The notes beneath the pieces were generated by a model, which was given only the letters and a program-made list of their open reading frames with translations, did not search any database and was not told the DNA's origin. Position numbers and translations under genes: made by a program. Shown piece by piece: positions 8,199 to 15,688 of a DNA stretch of 64,000 bases. How positions within the stretch are numbered: the stretch's first letter is position 1; each line of letters begins with the position of its first letter. Source of the DNA: Oceanibium sediminis (GTDB lineage: Bacteria > Pseudomonadota > Alphaproteobacteria > Rhodobacterales > Rhodobacteraceae). The stretch is taken from positions 248,001-312,000 of the forward strand of contig NZ_QGNX01000004.1 of the NCBI RefSeq assembly GCF_003265325.1. Reading direction: 5' to 3'.

Positions 8199-8207
8199 TG
8201 GTGGCCC

Positions 8208-8789
8208 TTAGTAAGGGTTCTTCGGCCCGCGGTCGTCGGACAAACTGCCGCGGTTGCGCGTGGCGAGGATCTCGATCGCGTCGGCGAGGTGCGTTTCCTG
8301 GATATTGTAGTCCTCGCGTGCGACGCGCAGCTTGTGCGCCTCAAGCAGGACGTCGGCGTGGGTATAGCCCCATGGCGGCTCGAACCGGTAGGAGGCAAGC
8401 TCGATCGTCAGGCCCAGCGGGTCGTTGAAATAGAAGCTGTCCATGAAGCCGCGGTCCTTGTGGCCGCTGTGCTTGATCCCGCGCTCGTCCAGCCGTTCGG
8501 CGACCTGCTTGGACGTGGCCTGGCTGACGTTGAAGGCGATATGATGCACGCAGCCCACGTCGGTGGAGGTTCGCGTCGGATCGGCATTGCGATCCTCGTC
8601 GCAGAAAACGGTGATCAGCCGCCCGTCGCCGGGATCGAAGTAGAGATGGCTTTCCGACGCCCGGTCGAGGTTGGGCTGATCGAAGATGAAGGGCATGCCG
8701 AGCAGCCCCTCCCAGAAGTCGATGGTGGTCTGTCTGTCGGCCCCCATCAGGGTGACGTGGTGCAGTCCTTGGGTCTGTATCTTGCGCAT
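8208..8789 (-). CDS. VOC (glyoxalase/extradiol-dioxygenase superfamily) protein, 193 aa
   Basis: Two beta-alpha-beta-beta-beta modules typical of vicinal-oxygen-chelate metalloenzymes. Likely metal ligands are the His in GLHHVTL, the His in CVHHIAF and the Glu in LTIELAS. The DPLGLTIEL segment is typical of ring-cleaving dioxygenase-like members. About 190 aa fits a two-module single-domain enzyme. GGAAAGGATTG precedes the ATG. It is followed at a distance upstream by a flavin amino-acid dehydrogenase but no shared operon is evident. The exact reaction (dioxygenase, lyase or isomerase) is not determined. Confidence 0.8.
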   Translation of the reverse strand: MRKIQTQGLHHVTLMGADRQTTIDFWEGLLGMPFIFDQPNLDRASESHLYFDPGDGRLITVFCDEDRNADPTRTSTDVGCVHHIAFNVSQATSKQVAERLDERGIKHSGHKDRGFMDSFYFNDPLGLTIELASYRFEPPWGYTHADVLLEAHKLRVAREDYNIQETHLADAIEILATRNRGSLSDDRGPKNPY

Positions 8790-8923
8790 GGTTTCAATCC
8801 TTTCCCGGCCCTGTGGTTAGAATAGCGCTTCGATGGCCTTGTGGTAGTCACGATATGGAAACAAACCGGTGACAAACCGCATGTTCCGAACAACTCGCGA
8901 ACAATCGCTCCCACCGCGGGACG

Positions 8924-10162
8924 TCATGCGAAACGCCCCGGGGCATAGGCCCTCAGGTCGAGGTTCGCGGGTCGCCCCGCAACCAGCCCGGCCACGAGGC
9001 GCCCGGTCTTCGGCCCCGCGGTCAATCCGATGTGCTGGTGCCCGAAGGCGGCGAAGGCGCCGGTCTGGCCGATCTCCCCTATCAGCGGCAGGCTGTCGGA
9101 GGGCGACGGGCGGTGGCCCATCCATTCCACCTCTTCCTGGAACTGAAGGTCGGGGAAGGTCTGCAGCACGTGTCGGCGCAACAACTCGAAGGGGGCCCGG
9201 CTGGGCCCGGCGTCCAGGCCGCCGAATTCCAGCACTCCGGCGCAGCGCAACCCCGCGTCCATCGGCGTGGCCGCGAATTTGCCGTGCGCGACCATGACCG
9301 GGCTGTGCGGCCCGCCGCTCGCCCGCTCGAAGACGATGTGATAGCCGCGCTCGGATTCCAGCGGCACCCTAATGCCGAGCTTCTTCATCAGCGGCGTGGA
9401 CCAGACCCCGGTCGCGATGACCAGCCTGTCGCAGGCAATCCGCCCGTCGCCGGTCAGGACGGCGCTGACACGGGTGTCGCTGAACTCCACGTCCTGCACC
9501 TCGGTCTGGCGAATGACACCGCCGAGGCTGAGGAATTCCTGCGCCAGCGCCGCGACATAGCCGCCGGGATCGCGGATGTAGCCGTGGTCGGACATCGTGG
9601 CGAGGAACCGGATTTCGGGGCCGAGGGCCGGTTCGTAGGCGCGCATCTCGGCGCCGTCGCGCAAGGTCGGCACGAAGCCCGCCTCCTCTCGCAGGGCCCA
9701 TGTGTAGTGCTCCGCCTCGAAGGCGGCGCGGCTGGTATAGGCGAAGCTGTAGTCGCTGTCCTGCACCCAAGGGGCGGCGCGGGTGCCGTCGGCAAGGGCG
9801 TGATGCTGCGCGACGCTGTCGGAGACGATGGGCGTCAGCGCGGCGGCGATCCGGCGCGTTTCCGCGTCATTGGCGTGGGACATGTATTTCATCAGCCACG
9901 GCAGAAGCCTGGGCAGGTAGCCCCAGCGCAGGAACAGCGGGAAGTCCGGGTTGACCACCATGCCCGGCGCCTTTCGCAGCAGCCCCGGCGTCGTCACCGG
10001 CACCATCGCGCAGGCCGCAAGCACGCCCGCGTTGCCGAAAGAGGTGCCCTGCCCGGGCAATCCACGATCGAGGATCGTCACTGGCACGTCGAAGCGGCGC
10101 AGCCAGATCCCCGTTGCGACCCCGACAATGCCCGCGCCTATGATGACCACCTGATCGCCCAT
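8924..10162 (-). CDS. FAD-dependent D-amino-acid dehydrogenase-like oxidoreductase, 412 aa
   Basis: A DAO-family flavoenzyme. The Rossmann FAD site GAGIVGV is near the N-terminus, with the acidic end of strand 2 in ILDRG. The GTSFGNAGV segment after it and the C-terminal HQHIGLTAGPKTG are typical of DadA-like dehydrogenases, which oxidise D-amino acids to 2-oxo acids and pass electrons to the membrane chain. The ATG at 10162 is chosen because GGGAGGGAG lies just upstream. It faces the same way as the MFS carrier at 10518-11771, which lies upstream of it, so the carrier may import the substrate. Confidence 0.8.
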   Translation of the reverse strand: MGDQVVIIGAGIVGVATGIWLRRFDVPVTILDRGLPGQGTSFGNAGVLAACAMVPVTTPGLLRKAPGMVVNPDFPLFLRWGYLPRLLPWLMKYMSHANDAETRRIAAALTPIVSDSVAQHHALADGTRAAPWVQDSDYSFAYTSRAAFEAEHYTWALREEAGFVPTLRDGAEMRAYEPALGPEIRFLATMSDHGYIRDPGGYVAALAQEFLSLGGVIRQTEVQDVEFSDTRVSAVLTGDGRIACDRLVIATGVWSTPLMKKLGIRVPLESERGYHIVFERASGGPHSPVMVAHGKFAATPMDAGLRCAGVLEFGGLDAGPSRAPFELLRRHVLQTFPDLQFQEEVEWMGHRPSPSDSLPLIGEIGQTGAFAAFGHQHIGLTAGPKTGRLVAGLVAGRPANLDLRAYAPGRFA

Positions 10163-10517
10163 GCGACTCCCTCCCCGTTTTTTGGACGGATCTTGCGCCA
10201 AGGGGCTGCGCAACTCCAGCCGAATAGCGCGGGTCAGGGAGTCCCGGTGCAATACTCGGCGCTGGCGGGCGATGTGGCGATGTCCGGGGTCGAGTATAAT
10301 GGATCGGAGCACGACACCCTGCGCCGTTGCGAAACGCAGGGTGCCGGCCCTCAGTCCGCCGCTCTAGCGATAAAGGCGAACTGATCTGATTGCGGTCCGG
10401 CGTGCCCGCCCCATGCGGGTCAGGGCGCGCCTGATCGGCGTTGCGCAACAGTACCAAACCGACGCCGCGCCGGTAAAGCGCGCAAAAGCAGATGCCCCGA
10501 AAGCGTGTCGTATTTGC
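10163..10517. other. 355-bp gap between the MFS gene and the DadA-like gene
   Basis: No gene is supported. A perfect 9-bp stem hairpin lies at 10315-10343 (CACCCTGCG / CGCAGGGTG). Just downstream of it on the minus strand is TATACT (about 10294-10299), a possible -10 for the DadA-like gene, but no convincing -35 was found. The hairpin would terminate MFS transcripts and separate the two units. Confidence 0.45.
10315..10343 (-). terminator. Hairpin downstream of the MFS gene
   Basis: CACCCTGCG (10315-10323) pairs with CGCAGGGTG (10335-10343) around an 11-nt loop. No T run follows; terminator function is inferred. Confidence 0.4.
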
Positions 10518-11771
10518 TCATTGCGGCCCCTGCCCGCCGGCCGCCTCGGCCCGCGCGCGGGCATAGCGCCAGAGCAGGCCGAACAGGCCGGCGCACACCA
10601 CTGTCAGCGCGCACAGGGACAGCGTGAAACCGCCGCTGAGGTCCGACAGGACGCCGAAGACGACTGGACCGAGGACGCCGCCGATCTCGGCCGTGGTGAA
10701 GAACAGCCCCCCCGCCAGGCCAAGGCTTTTCTGCGGCAGGTTCGGCGTCTCCATCAGGACGAGAACCGCGACAGTCATCATCGCCCCCCGCGCAAGCCCT
10801 TGCAGCACCAGCCCCGGCGCCAGCAGGGCTCCGGCCTGGAATTGCAGCAGCACAGTCGCCAGCATCGCCGCCGCGAAGAGCAAGATCATCACCGGCAGCC
10901 GCCGCTCGGGCGTTGCAAGGCGGGGGATCAGCAGCCCGCTCAGGATGCCGACCGAAGACGGGATCGCCGCCCAGTAGCCCGCATCGACCGGCGTGAAGCC
11001 CTTGGCGCGCAGGATCTCGGGCAGCCAGTTGTTCAGGGCGTGATTGATAAAGAAGATGCAGACGCTCATCAGAAGAATGAGCCGCACCTCGCGCAGGCGC
11101 AGGATCTCGCCGAAGGCGGACAGGTTGAACTTCTTCGCCGGGGCGTCGCCCTGCTGTCGGCGCGGGGCAAGGCCGGACGCGATGACCAGCCAGACAAGGC
11201 CGCTCAGCGCCACGAACCCGCCGTTGAGGAACATCACGCCGCGCCAGTCCCCGCCGGCCAGCGGCAGCGAGACACTGTTTGTCAGCGCCAGCGCGATCAG
11301 CCCGCCAAGGTAGGGGCCGGTGATGTAGATACCCATCGCCGTGCCCCGGTCCTTGCCCTGGAACAGCCGCGCCACCAGCGTCGGCGCCCCGACCGAGATC
11401 ATCGGCCCGCCGATCCCGAACAGCGCCACCGCCAGCAGCAGGTGCGTCGGCGACTGTGCAAAGCCCCGCGCGACCGATGAGGCGGCCATTATCAGCGCCG
11501 CGAGGAACAGCATCCGCCGCGCGCCAAGCCGGTCGAGCAGCATGCCGCAGGGGATCGCCGCGATGATATAGGTAAGCGGCCACGCCCCGAAGATGGCCCC
11601 CATGCGCCCGTTCGACATCTGGAGTTCGGCGCTGATCGGGCCCACCAGCGGCGCCATGGAGGCAACGGTCAGCCCGAAGCTGAAATAGACCAGCCACAGC
11701 CCGGCCAGAACCAGCCAACGGGACCGCGTTGCCGGGGCAGGCTCATCGCCCGCCGATAGGGTGGCTGTCAT
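10518..11771 (-). CDS. MFS transporter, 417 aa
   Basis: Twelve hydrophobic segments in two halves with a cytoplasmic basic loop near the middle (APRRQQGDAPAKK) and the MFS signature LLDRLGARRM after segment 2. It resembles the CynX/NimT group of anion or organic-acid carriers. The ATG at 11771 follows ACGGAGG; a longer start at 11807 is possible but lacks that site. It lies upstream of the DadA-like gene and divergent from the crotonase gene. Substrate unknown. Confidence 0.85.
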   Translation of the reverse strand: MTATLSAGDEPAPATRSRWLVLAGLWLVYFSFGLTVASMAPLVGPISAELQMSNGRMGAIFGAWPLTYIIAAIPCGMLLDRLGARRMLFLAALIMAASSVARGFAQSPTHLLLAVALFGIGGPMISVGAPTLVARLFQGKDRGTAMGIYITGPYLGGLIALALTNSVSLPLAGGDWRGVMFLNGGFVALSGLVWLVIASGLAPRRQQGDAPAKKFNLSAFGEILRLREVRLILLMSVCIFFINHALNNWLPEILRAKGFTPVDAGYWAAIPSSVGILSGLLIPRLATPERRLPVMILLFAAAMLATVLLQFQAGALLAPGLVLQGLARGAMMTVAVLVLMETPNLPQKSLGLAGGLFFTTAEIGGVLGPVVFGVLSDLSGGFTLSLCALTVVCAGLFGLLWRYARARAEAAGGQGPQ

Positions 11772-12197
11772 GCTCGGGGACCTCCGTCTTTGCGCCATAT
11801 CCAGCATGGGTGGGCGGGATAGGCAAGGATGGTTTTATGGATAATCAGGTTCTTACGGTCCGTTGCAGCCTTGCCCGGCATCGCCGCGCCCCCCGTGCCG
11901 GGCCGCACGGCGCCTTGTTTTCAAGCCCGCTTGGCGCTGGTCCCCCGGGCCTTTTGCGTTCCGGGCGCAGATCGATGGTCGCCCGCCTACGCGCTGGTCA
12001 CATCGGCGGCGCGTAACGGCGGCTATGGCGCAGGGCACTCGCCAAGCGCGACAGTTCGGCGATATAGGGGGCGCGACGCCCTTATCCGCAGACGCCCTGG
12101 AATTGAGCATGACCCTTCCCCTTTCCCATCAATCAGGCACTTCGGCAGCCTGCAACCGCCGGGCGGGCGGGAACGGACCCGACGGCGGTGGCGCGCA
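11772..12197. other. Intergenic region between MFS and crotonase genes
   Basis: About 425 bp with no convincing gene. An open frame continues leftwards in frame with the crotonase, but that stretch is low-complexity, Arg/Pro-rich and outside the family's length, so it is not counted as coding. It should hold divergent promoters; no clear -35/-10 pair was identified. Confidence 0.4.
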
Positions 12198-13007
12198 ATG
12201 ACACCTGAATCACAAACCTTCGACGATGGCCGCCTGGTCCTTGACGTGGCCGGGCCCGTGGCGCGGATCACCTTCAACAACCCCGGTCGGCTCAACGCCA
12301 TGCGGCTTGGCATGTGGTCGGCCCTTGGCGACATCTGCGCGGCCCTTGCCACGCCCGGCGACATCCGCGTCGTGCTGCTTTCCGGCGCGGGCGAGCGGGC
12401 CTTCGTTTCGGGCGCGGATATCTCGGAATTCGGCGCGGTGCGCTCGGGCGCGGCGGCGGTGGAGCGGTACGACGCCGAGGTCGCCCGTGCCGAGGACGGC
12501 TTGTCCGCCCTTCCCATCCCGACGCTTGCGCGGATCCGGGGCCATTGCGTGGGCGGCGGGCTTGGCATCGCGGTGCGCTGCGACCTGCGGGTCGCGGCAA
12601 CGGATGCCCGCTTTGCGGTGACGCCAGCGAAACTGGGCCTCGGCTACGTGCCCGAAAGCGTCGCCGCGCTCTATCGCCTGCTCGGCCCCTCGGTGACGGC
12701 GGACCTTTTGTTCACCGCCCGCCAGATGGACGCGGAAGAAGCGCTGCGCACCGGGCTGGTCAACCAGGTCGTCTTGCCCGGGGCGTTGGACGCGCACTGC
12801 GACGACACCGCCGCACGGATCGCCGCGAACGCGCCGCTGACCATCCGCGCGATCAAGGAAGCACTGAAGGCCTGCGGCACATCCCGCGACCCCGAGACTT
12901 TCGCCGCCGCCGCGCGCCTGGTCGAGGCTTGCTGTGAAAGCGACGATTACCAGGAAGGCCAGGCCGCCTTTGCCGAGAAACGCGCACCGCGCTTCACCGG
13001 TACCTGA
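12198..13007 (+). CDS. Crotonase (enoyl-CoA hydratase/isomerase) family protein lacking both catalytic Glu, 269 aa
   Basis: Crotonase fold with the CoA-binding and oxyanion segments FVSGADISEF (about 69-78) and GHCVGGGLGIA (about 115-125), and the C-terminal VNQVVLPG region. In canonical hydratases two Glu add water: one in GGGCELA, the other in the PE of FGxPE. Here those positions read GGGLGIA and TPAKLGLG, so both Glu are absent. It therefore probably does not hydrate; decarboxylation, isomerisation or thioester chemistry are possible in this superfamily. The start at 12198 gives the family length; the ribosome binding site is weak. The LysR gene downstream is convergent. Confidence 0.8.
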   Translation: MTPESQTFDDGRLVLDVAGPVARITFNNPGRLNAMRLGMWSALGDICAALATPGDIRVVLLSGAGERAFVSGADISEFGAVRSGAAAVERYDAEVARAEDGLSALPIPTLARIRGHCVGGGLGIAVRCDLRVAATDARFAVTPAKLGLGYVPESVAALYRLLGPSVTADLLFTARQMDAEEALRTGLVNQVVLPGALDAHCDDTAARIAANAPLTIRAIKEALKACGTSRDPETFAAAARLVEACCESDDYQEGQAAFAEKRAPRFTGT

Positions 13008-13076
13008 GCTGACGCCCGACAGGGGATCGGGACCAGCGACATGCCCGCATCCGGGCTGCCCTGCGAAATACTGGTT

Positions 13077-13997
13077 TCATAGCTGCGCGCCGGCGGGTGA
13101 CCCCGCCGCCGCAGCGTCACGGGACGCGCCATGCGCCTTGAACAACGTCCCGAGCAGCGGGTTCGGATAGCGGCGCTGCAAGGTCACCGCGCAGAACACT
13201 TCGCGGATGTCGTCAAGGCGCGCCACCTCGACCAGCGTGCCCGATGCAAGCTCGTCCTTAACCACGATGGGCGGGATGACCGCCAGTCCCGCATCCTCGC
13301 GCGCGAGCAAGCGCATCATCGCCATGTCGTCCGCCTCCGCCGCTATGGTTGGCACGATGCCGAGGCGTTCGATCAGCGCATCGAACCCCGCCCGCAGCGC
13401 GGATTCCGGGGTCGGCAGGATCAGCGGCGCGCGGCTCAGATGCTCGGCCAGGCTGGCCGGCCCGGCCCGCGCGGGGGTGCCGATCAGGCTGACGGACTGC
13501 TCGGAGAGGCGCTGCACCAGGTAAGGGCTGGCGGCATCACGGGCCGGAACCAGGTTCGTCAGCACGACGTCCAGCGACAGCGCGTCCAGCCCACGCAGAA
13601 GATCCGCCTGCGCGCCTGAGCGCAGCACCACCTCCACCTCCTCGCGCCCCAGAAGCGGGCGCAGGAAGGCGATCTGGAAGTTGCGCGACAGCGTGGCAAG
13701 CGCCCCGACCCGCAAGGCACGCCGCGTGCCGCGGGTTTCGCGCAAGGTCGCGGCCAGGTCCTCCGAGGTGCGAAAGATCGCCTCTGCATGGTCCAGCGCG
13801 ATCCGCCCCGCCTCCGTCAGGACCAGGTTGCGGCCCCGCCGCTCGAACAGCGGCTGGCCGAGCGACGCCTCGAGCGCCTTGATCTGGGTGGAGACGGCGG
13901 ATTGCGACAGGTTCAGCCCCCGCGCCGCGCCGGTCAGGGTGCCATCGCGCGCGACCGCATGGAAAAGCCGCAGGTGGTGAAGGTTGAGCGTCACCAT
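13077..13997 (-). CDS. LysR-type regulator divergent from dabB-dabA, 306 aa
   Basis: LysR HTH at the N-terminus (HHLRLFHAVARDG, then SQSAVSTQIKALE and an FERRGR wing) plus an effector-binding domain. The start at 13997 gives the standard opening; longer in-frame starts run through the dabB promoter region. It is divergent from dabB with 112 bp between them, the usual layout for a LysR activator and its target. LysR genes commonly flank dab operons and CbbR-type members sense carbon status; that this one controls dabBA is inferred from position. Confidence 0.9.
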   Translation of the reverse strand: MVTLNLHHLRLFHAVARDGTLTGAARGLNLSQSAVSTQIKALEASLGQPLFERRGRNLVLTEAGRIALDHAEAIFRTSEDLAATLRETRGTRRALRVGALATLSRNFQIAFLRPLLGREEVEVVLRSGAQADLLRGLDALSLDVVLTNLVPARDAASPYLVQRLSEQSVSLIGTPARAGPASLAEHLSRAPLILPTPESALRAGFDALIERLGIVPTIAAEADDMAMMRLLAREDAGLAVIPPIVVKDELASGTLVEVARLDDIREVFCAVTLQRRYPNPLLGTLFKAHGASRDAAAAGSPAGAQL

Positions 13998-14109
13998 ACT
14001 TCCATCAAACAGAACGTTTCGGACGCAAATATGTAATTTTCCTGAAGGATGTAAACCCCTAGGTACCCCCGCAACCCAGACTGAACCACAGAGTGAACCG
14101 GAGCCTAGC
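13998..14109. promoter_or_regulatory. LysR/dabB divergent promoter region
   Basis: A 112-bp gap, AT-rich on the LysR side, with two ATGTAA words (in ATATGTAATTT and GGATGTAAAC) about 20 bp apart and a TCCT-GA-AGGA inverted repeat between them. These are candidate LysR contacts; no promoter hexamers are assigned with confidence. Confidence 0.4.
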
Positions 14110-15672
14110 ATGTCCCCCACCCTGCCCTTGTCCTTTCTCGCCCCGCTGGTTTTGCTCGCAATCGCCGTACTGGCGATCCGCCACCCCGGACGGCGGCCCG
14201 GCCTCTTGCCGCGCCTCAGCGAAGGGGCGGCGTTCGGCGCGCTTCTGCTCGCGCTCGGTGGGGCGATACAGGTGGCGCTGAATGGCCCGGCCGAGGCGGC
14301 GCTGCTCGACGGCGGGTTTCTGCTGGCGCTGCGCCTTGATGCGGTCAGCGCGACGATGACGTTGCTCGTGTCCTTCATCGGCTGGATCGTGATGCGCTAC
14401 TCGCGGACCTACCTCGACGGAGAGGCGCGCGAGGGCGCCTATCACGGCTTGATGCTGGCGACGCTGGCGGCGGTTCTGGTGCTGGTGCAGGCGGGCAGCC
14501 TTGTCGTCCTGCTGCTGGCCTTCATCGCGGTCGGCGCGGGCCTGCGCCGGTTGCTGCTGTTCTACGGCGACCGGGCCGCGGCGCGGCGCGCGGCGACCAA
14601 GTTCGCGCTGGTCTGGCATGGCGGCGACCTTGCGCTGGCCATGGCGGCGGCGCTGCTTTGGGTTGCTTTCGGAACCGCCGGCGTGGACGAGTTGAGCGAA
14701 CTGGCAGGCGCGGGCCTGCCGCCGAGCGGGCAGATCGCCGTGGCGCTGATGGTGCTTGCCGCCACGATCAAGGCCGCCGCCTTCCCGCTGCACGGCTGGC
14801 TGACCGAGGTGATGGAGGCGCCGACGCCCGTCTCCGCCCTGTTGCACGCCGGGATCATCAATGCCGGCGGGGTGCTTCTGATCCGCTTTTCGGACCTTGT
14901 GCAGCAAAGCCCGGGGGCGATGGCCGCGCTGGTCATGCTGGGCGGGCTGACGGCGCTGTTCGGCGCGGTGGTGATGCTGACGCAAAGCGCGATCAAGACG
15001 GCGCTGGCCTGGTCCACCGTCGCGCAGATGGGCTTCATGCTGCTGCAATGCGGGCTGGGGCTCTGGGCGCTGGCGCTGCTGCATATCGTGGCCCACTCGC
15101 TTTACAAGGCGCATGCGTTCCTGTCCTCGGGCGGGGCGGTGGCGGCGGTCGCGTCGATCCGCCGGCCCGGTCCGGTCGCGGTGCCGGGGCTTGGGGCGGT
15201 GGCCCGGTCCTTCGCCCTGGCGCTGGTGCTCTATGGTGCGGTGGCGGCGGTGTTCGCCTTTGCCGCCGGGCCGAAATCCCCCCAAGCACTGGCGCTCGGT
15301 GCAATCCTGATCTTCGGCGTGGCCTACCTGGTCGCGCAGGGGCTGGCGGATGCGGCCCCCGCGGCGCTGACCCGGCGCACGGGGCGGGCATCGCTCGCCG
15401 TGGCGGTGGCCTATTTCTCGTTCCAGCTGGGCGCAGGCGCGCTCTGGGGGCCGGGGCTGCCCGCGACACCGGCGGCGGGGCCGCTGGAATGGGCGCTGAT
15501 CGTGCTGGCGATCTGCTCCTTCGGGTTCGTCGCCGTCGCACAGGCGCTGTTTCCGCTCTGGGCGCATCATCCCGCCGCCGCGGGGCTCAGGGTTCACCTT
15601 GCCAACGGGCTTTACCTCAACGCGCTGCTTGACCGCCTGATCGGCGGGTTCCGGGCCGCGAAAACCAACTGA
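14110..15672 (+). CDS. dabB: DabB, proton-conducting subunit of the DAB inorganic-carbon pump, 520 aa
   Basis: A polytopic inner-membrane protein of the NuoL/MrpA antiporter family with the proton-antiporter signature FPLHGWLTEVMEAPTPVSAL and LLHAGIINAGG, and about 13 hydrophobic segments. It is directly followed (16 bp) by dabA, which identifies it as DabB rather than a complex I subunit. In the DAB system DabB is thought to use the membrane potential or proton flux to drive DabA's conversion of CO2 to bicarbonate. The ATG at 14110 is chosen on family length; the sequence before it belongs to the promoter gap. Confidence 0.93.
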   Translation: MSPTLPLSFLAPLVLLAIAVLAIRHPGRRPGLLPRLSEGAAFGALLLALGGAIQVALNGPAEAALLDGGFLLALRLDAVSATMTLLVSFIGWIVMRYSRTYLDGEAREGAYHGLMLATLAAVLVLVQAGSLVVLLLAFIAVGAGLRRLLLFYGDRAAARRAATKFALVWHGGDLALAMAAALLWVAFGTAGVDELSELAGAGLPPSGQIAVALMVLAATIKAAAFPLHGWLTEVMEAPTPVSALLHAGIINAGGVLLIRFSDLVQQSPGAMAALVMLGGLTALFGAVVMLTQSAIKTALAWSTVAQMGFMLLQCGLGLWALALLHIVAHSLYKAHAFLSSGGAVAAVASIRRPGPVAVPGLGAVARSFALALVLYGAVAAVFAFAAGPKSPQALALGAILIFGVAYLVAQGLADAAPAALTRRTGRASLAVAVAYFSFQLGAGALWGPGLPATPAAGPLEWALIVLAICSFGFVAVAQALFPLWAHHPAAAGLRVHLANGLYLNALLDRLIGGFRAAKTN

Positions 15673-15688
15673 TCGGAGCAGGAAGACC

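Noticed and set aside
11829-12197. N-terminal extension of the crotonase gene
   Set aside because: Arg/Pro-rich low-complexity sequence without homology; the start at 12198 gives normal family length.
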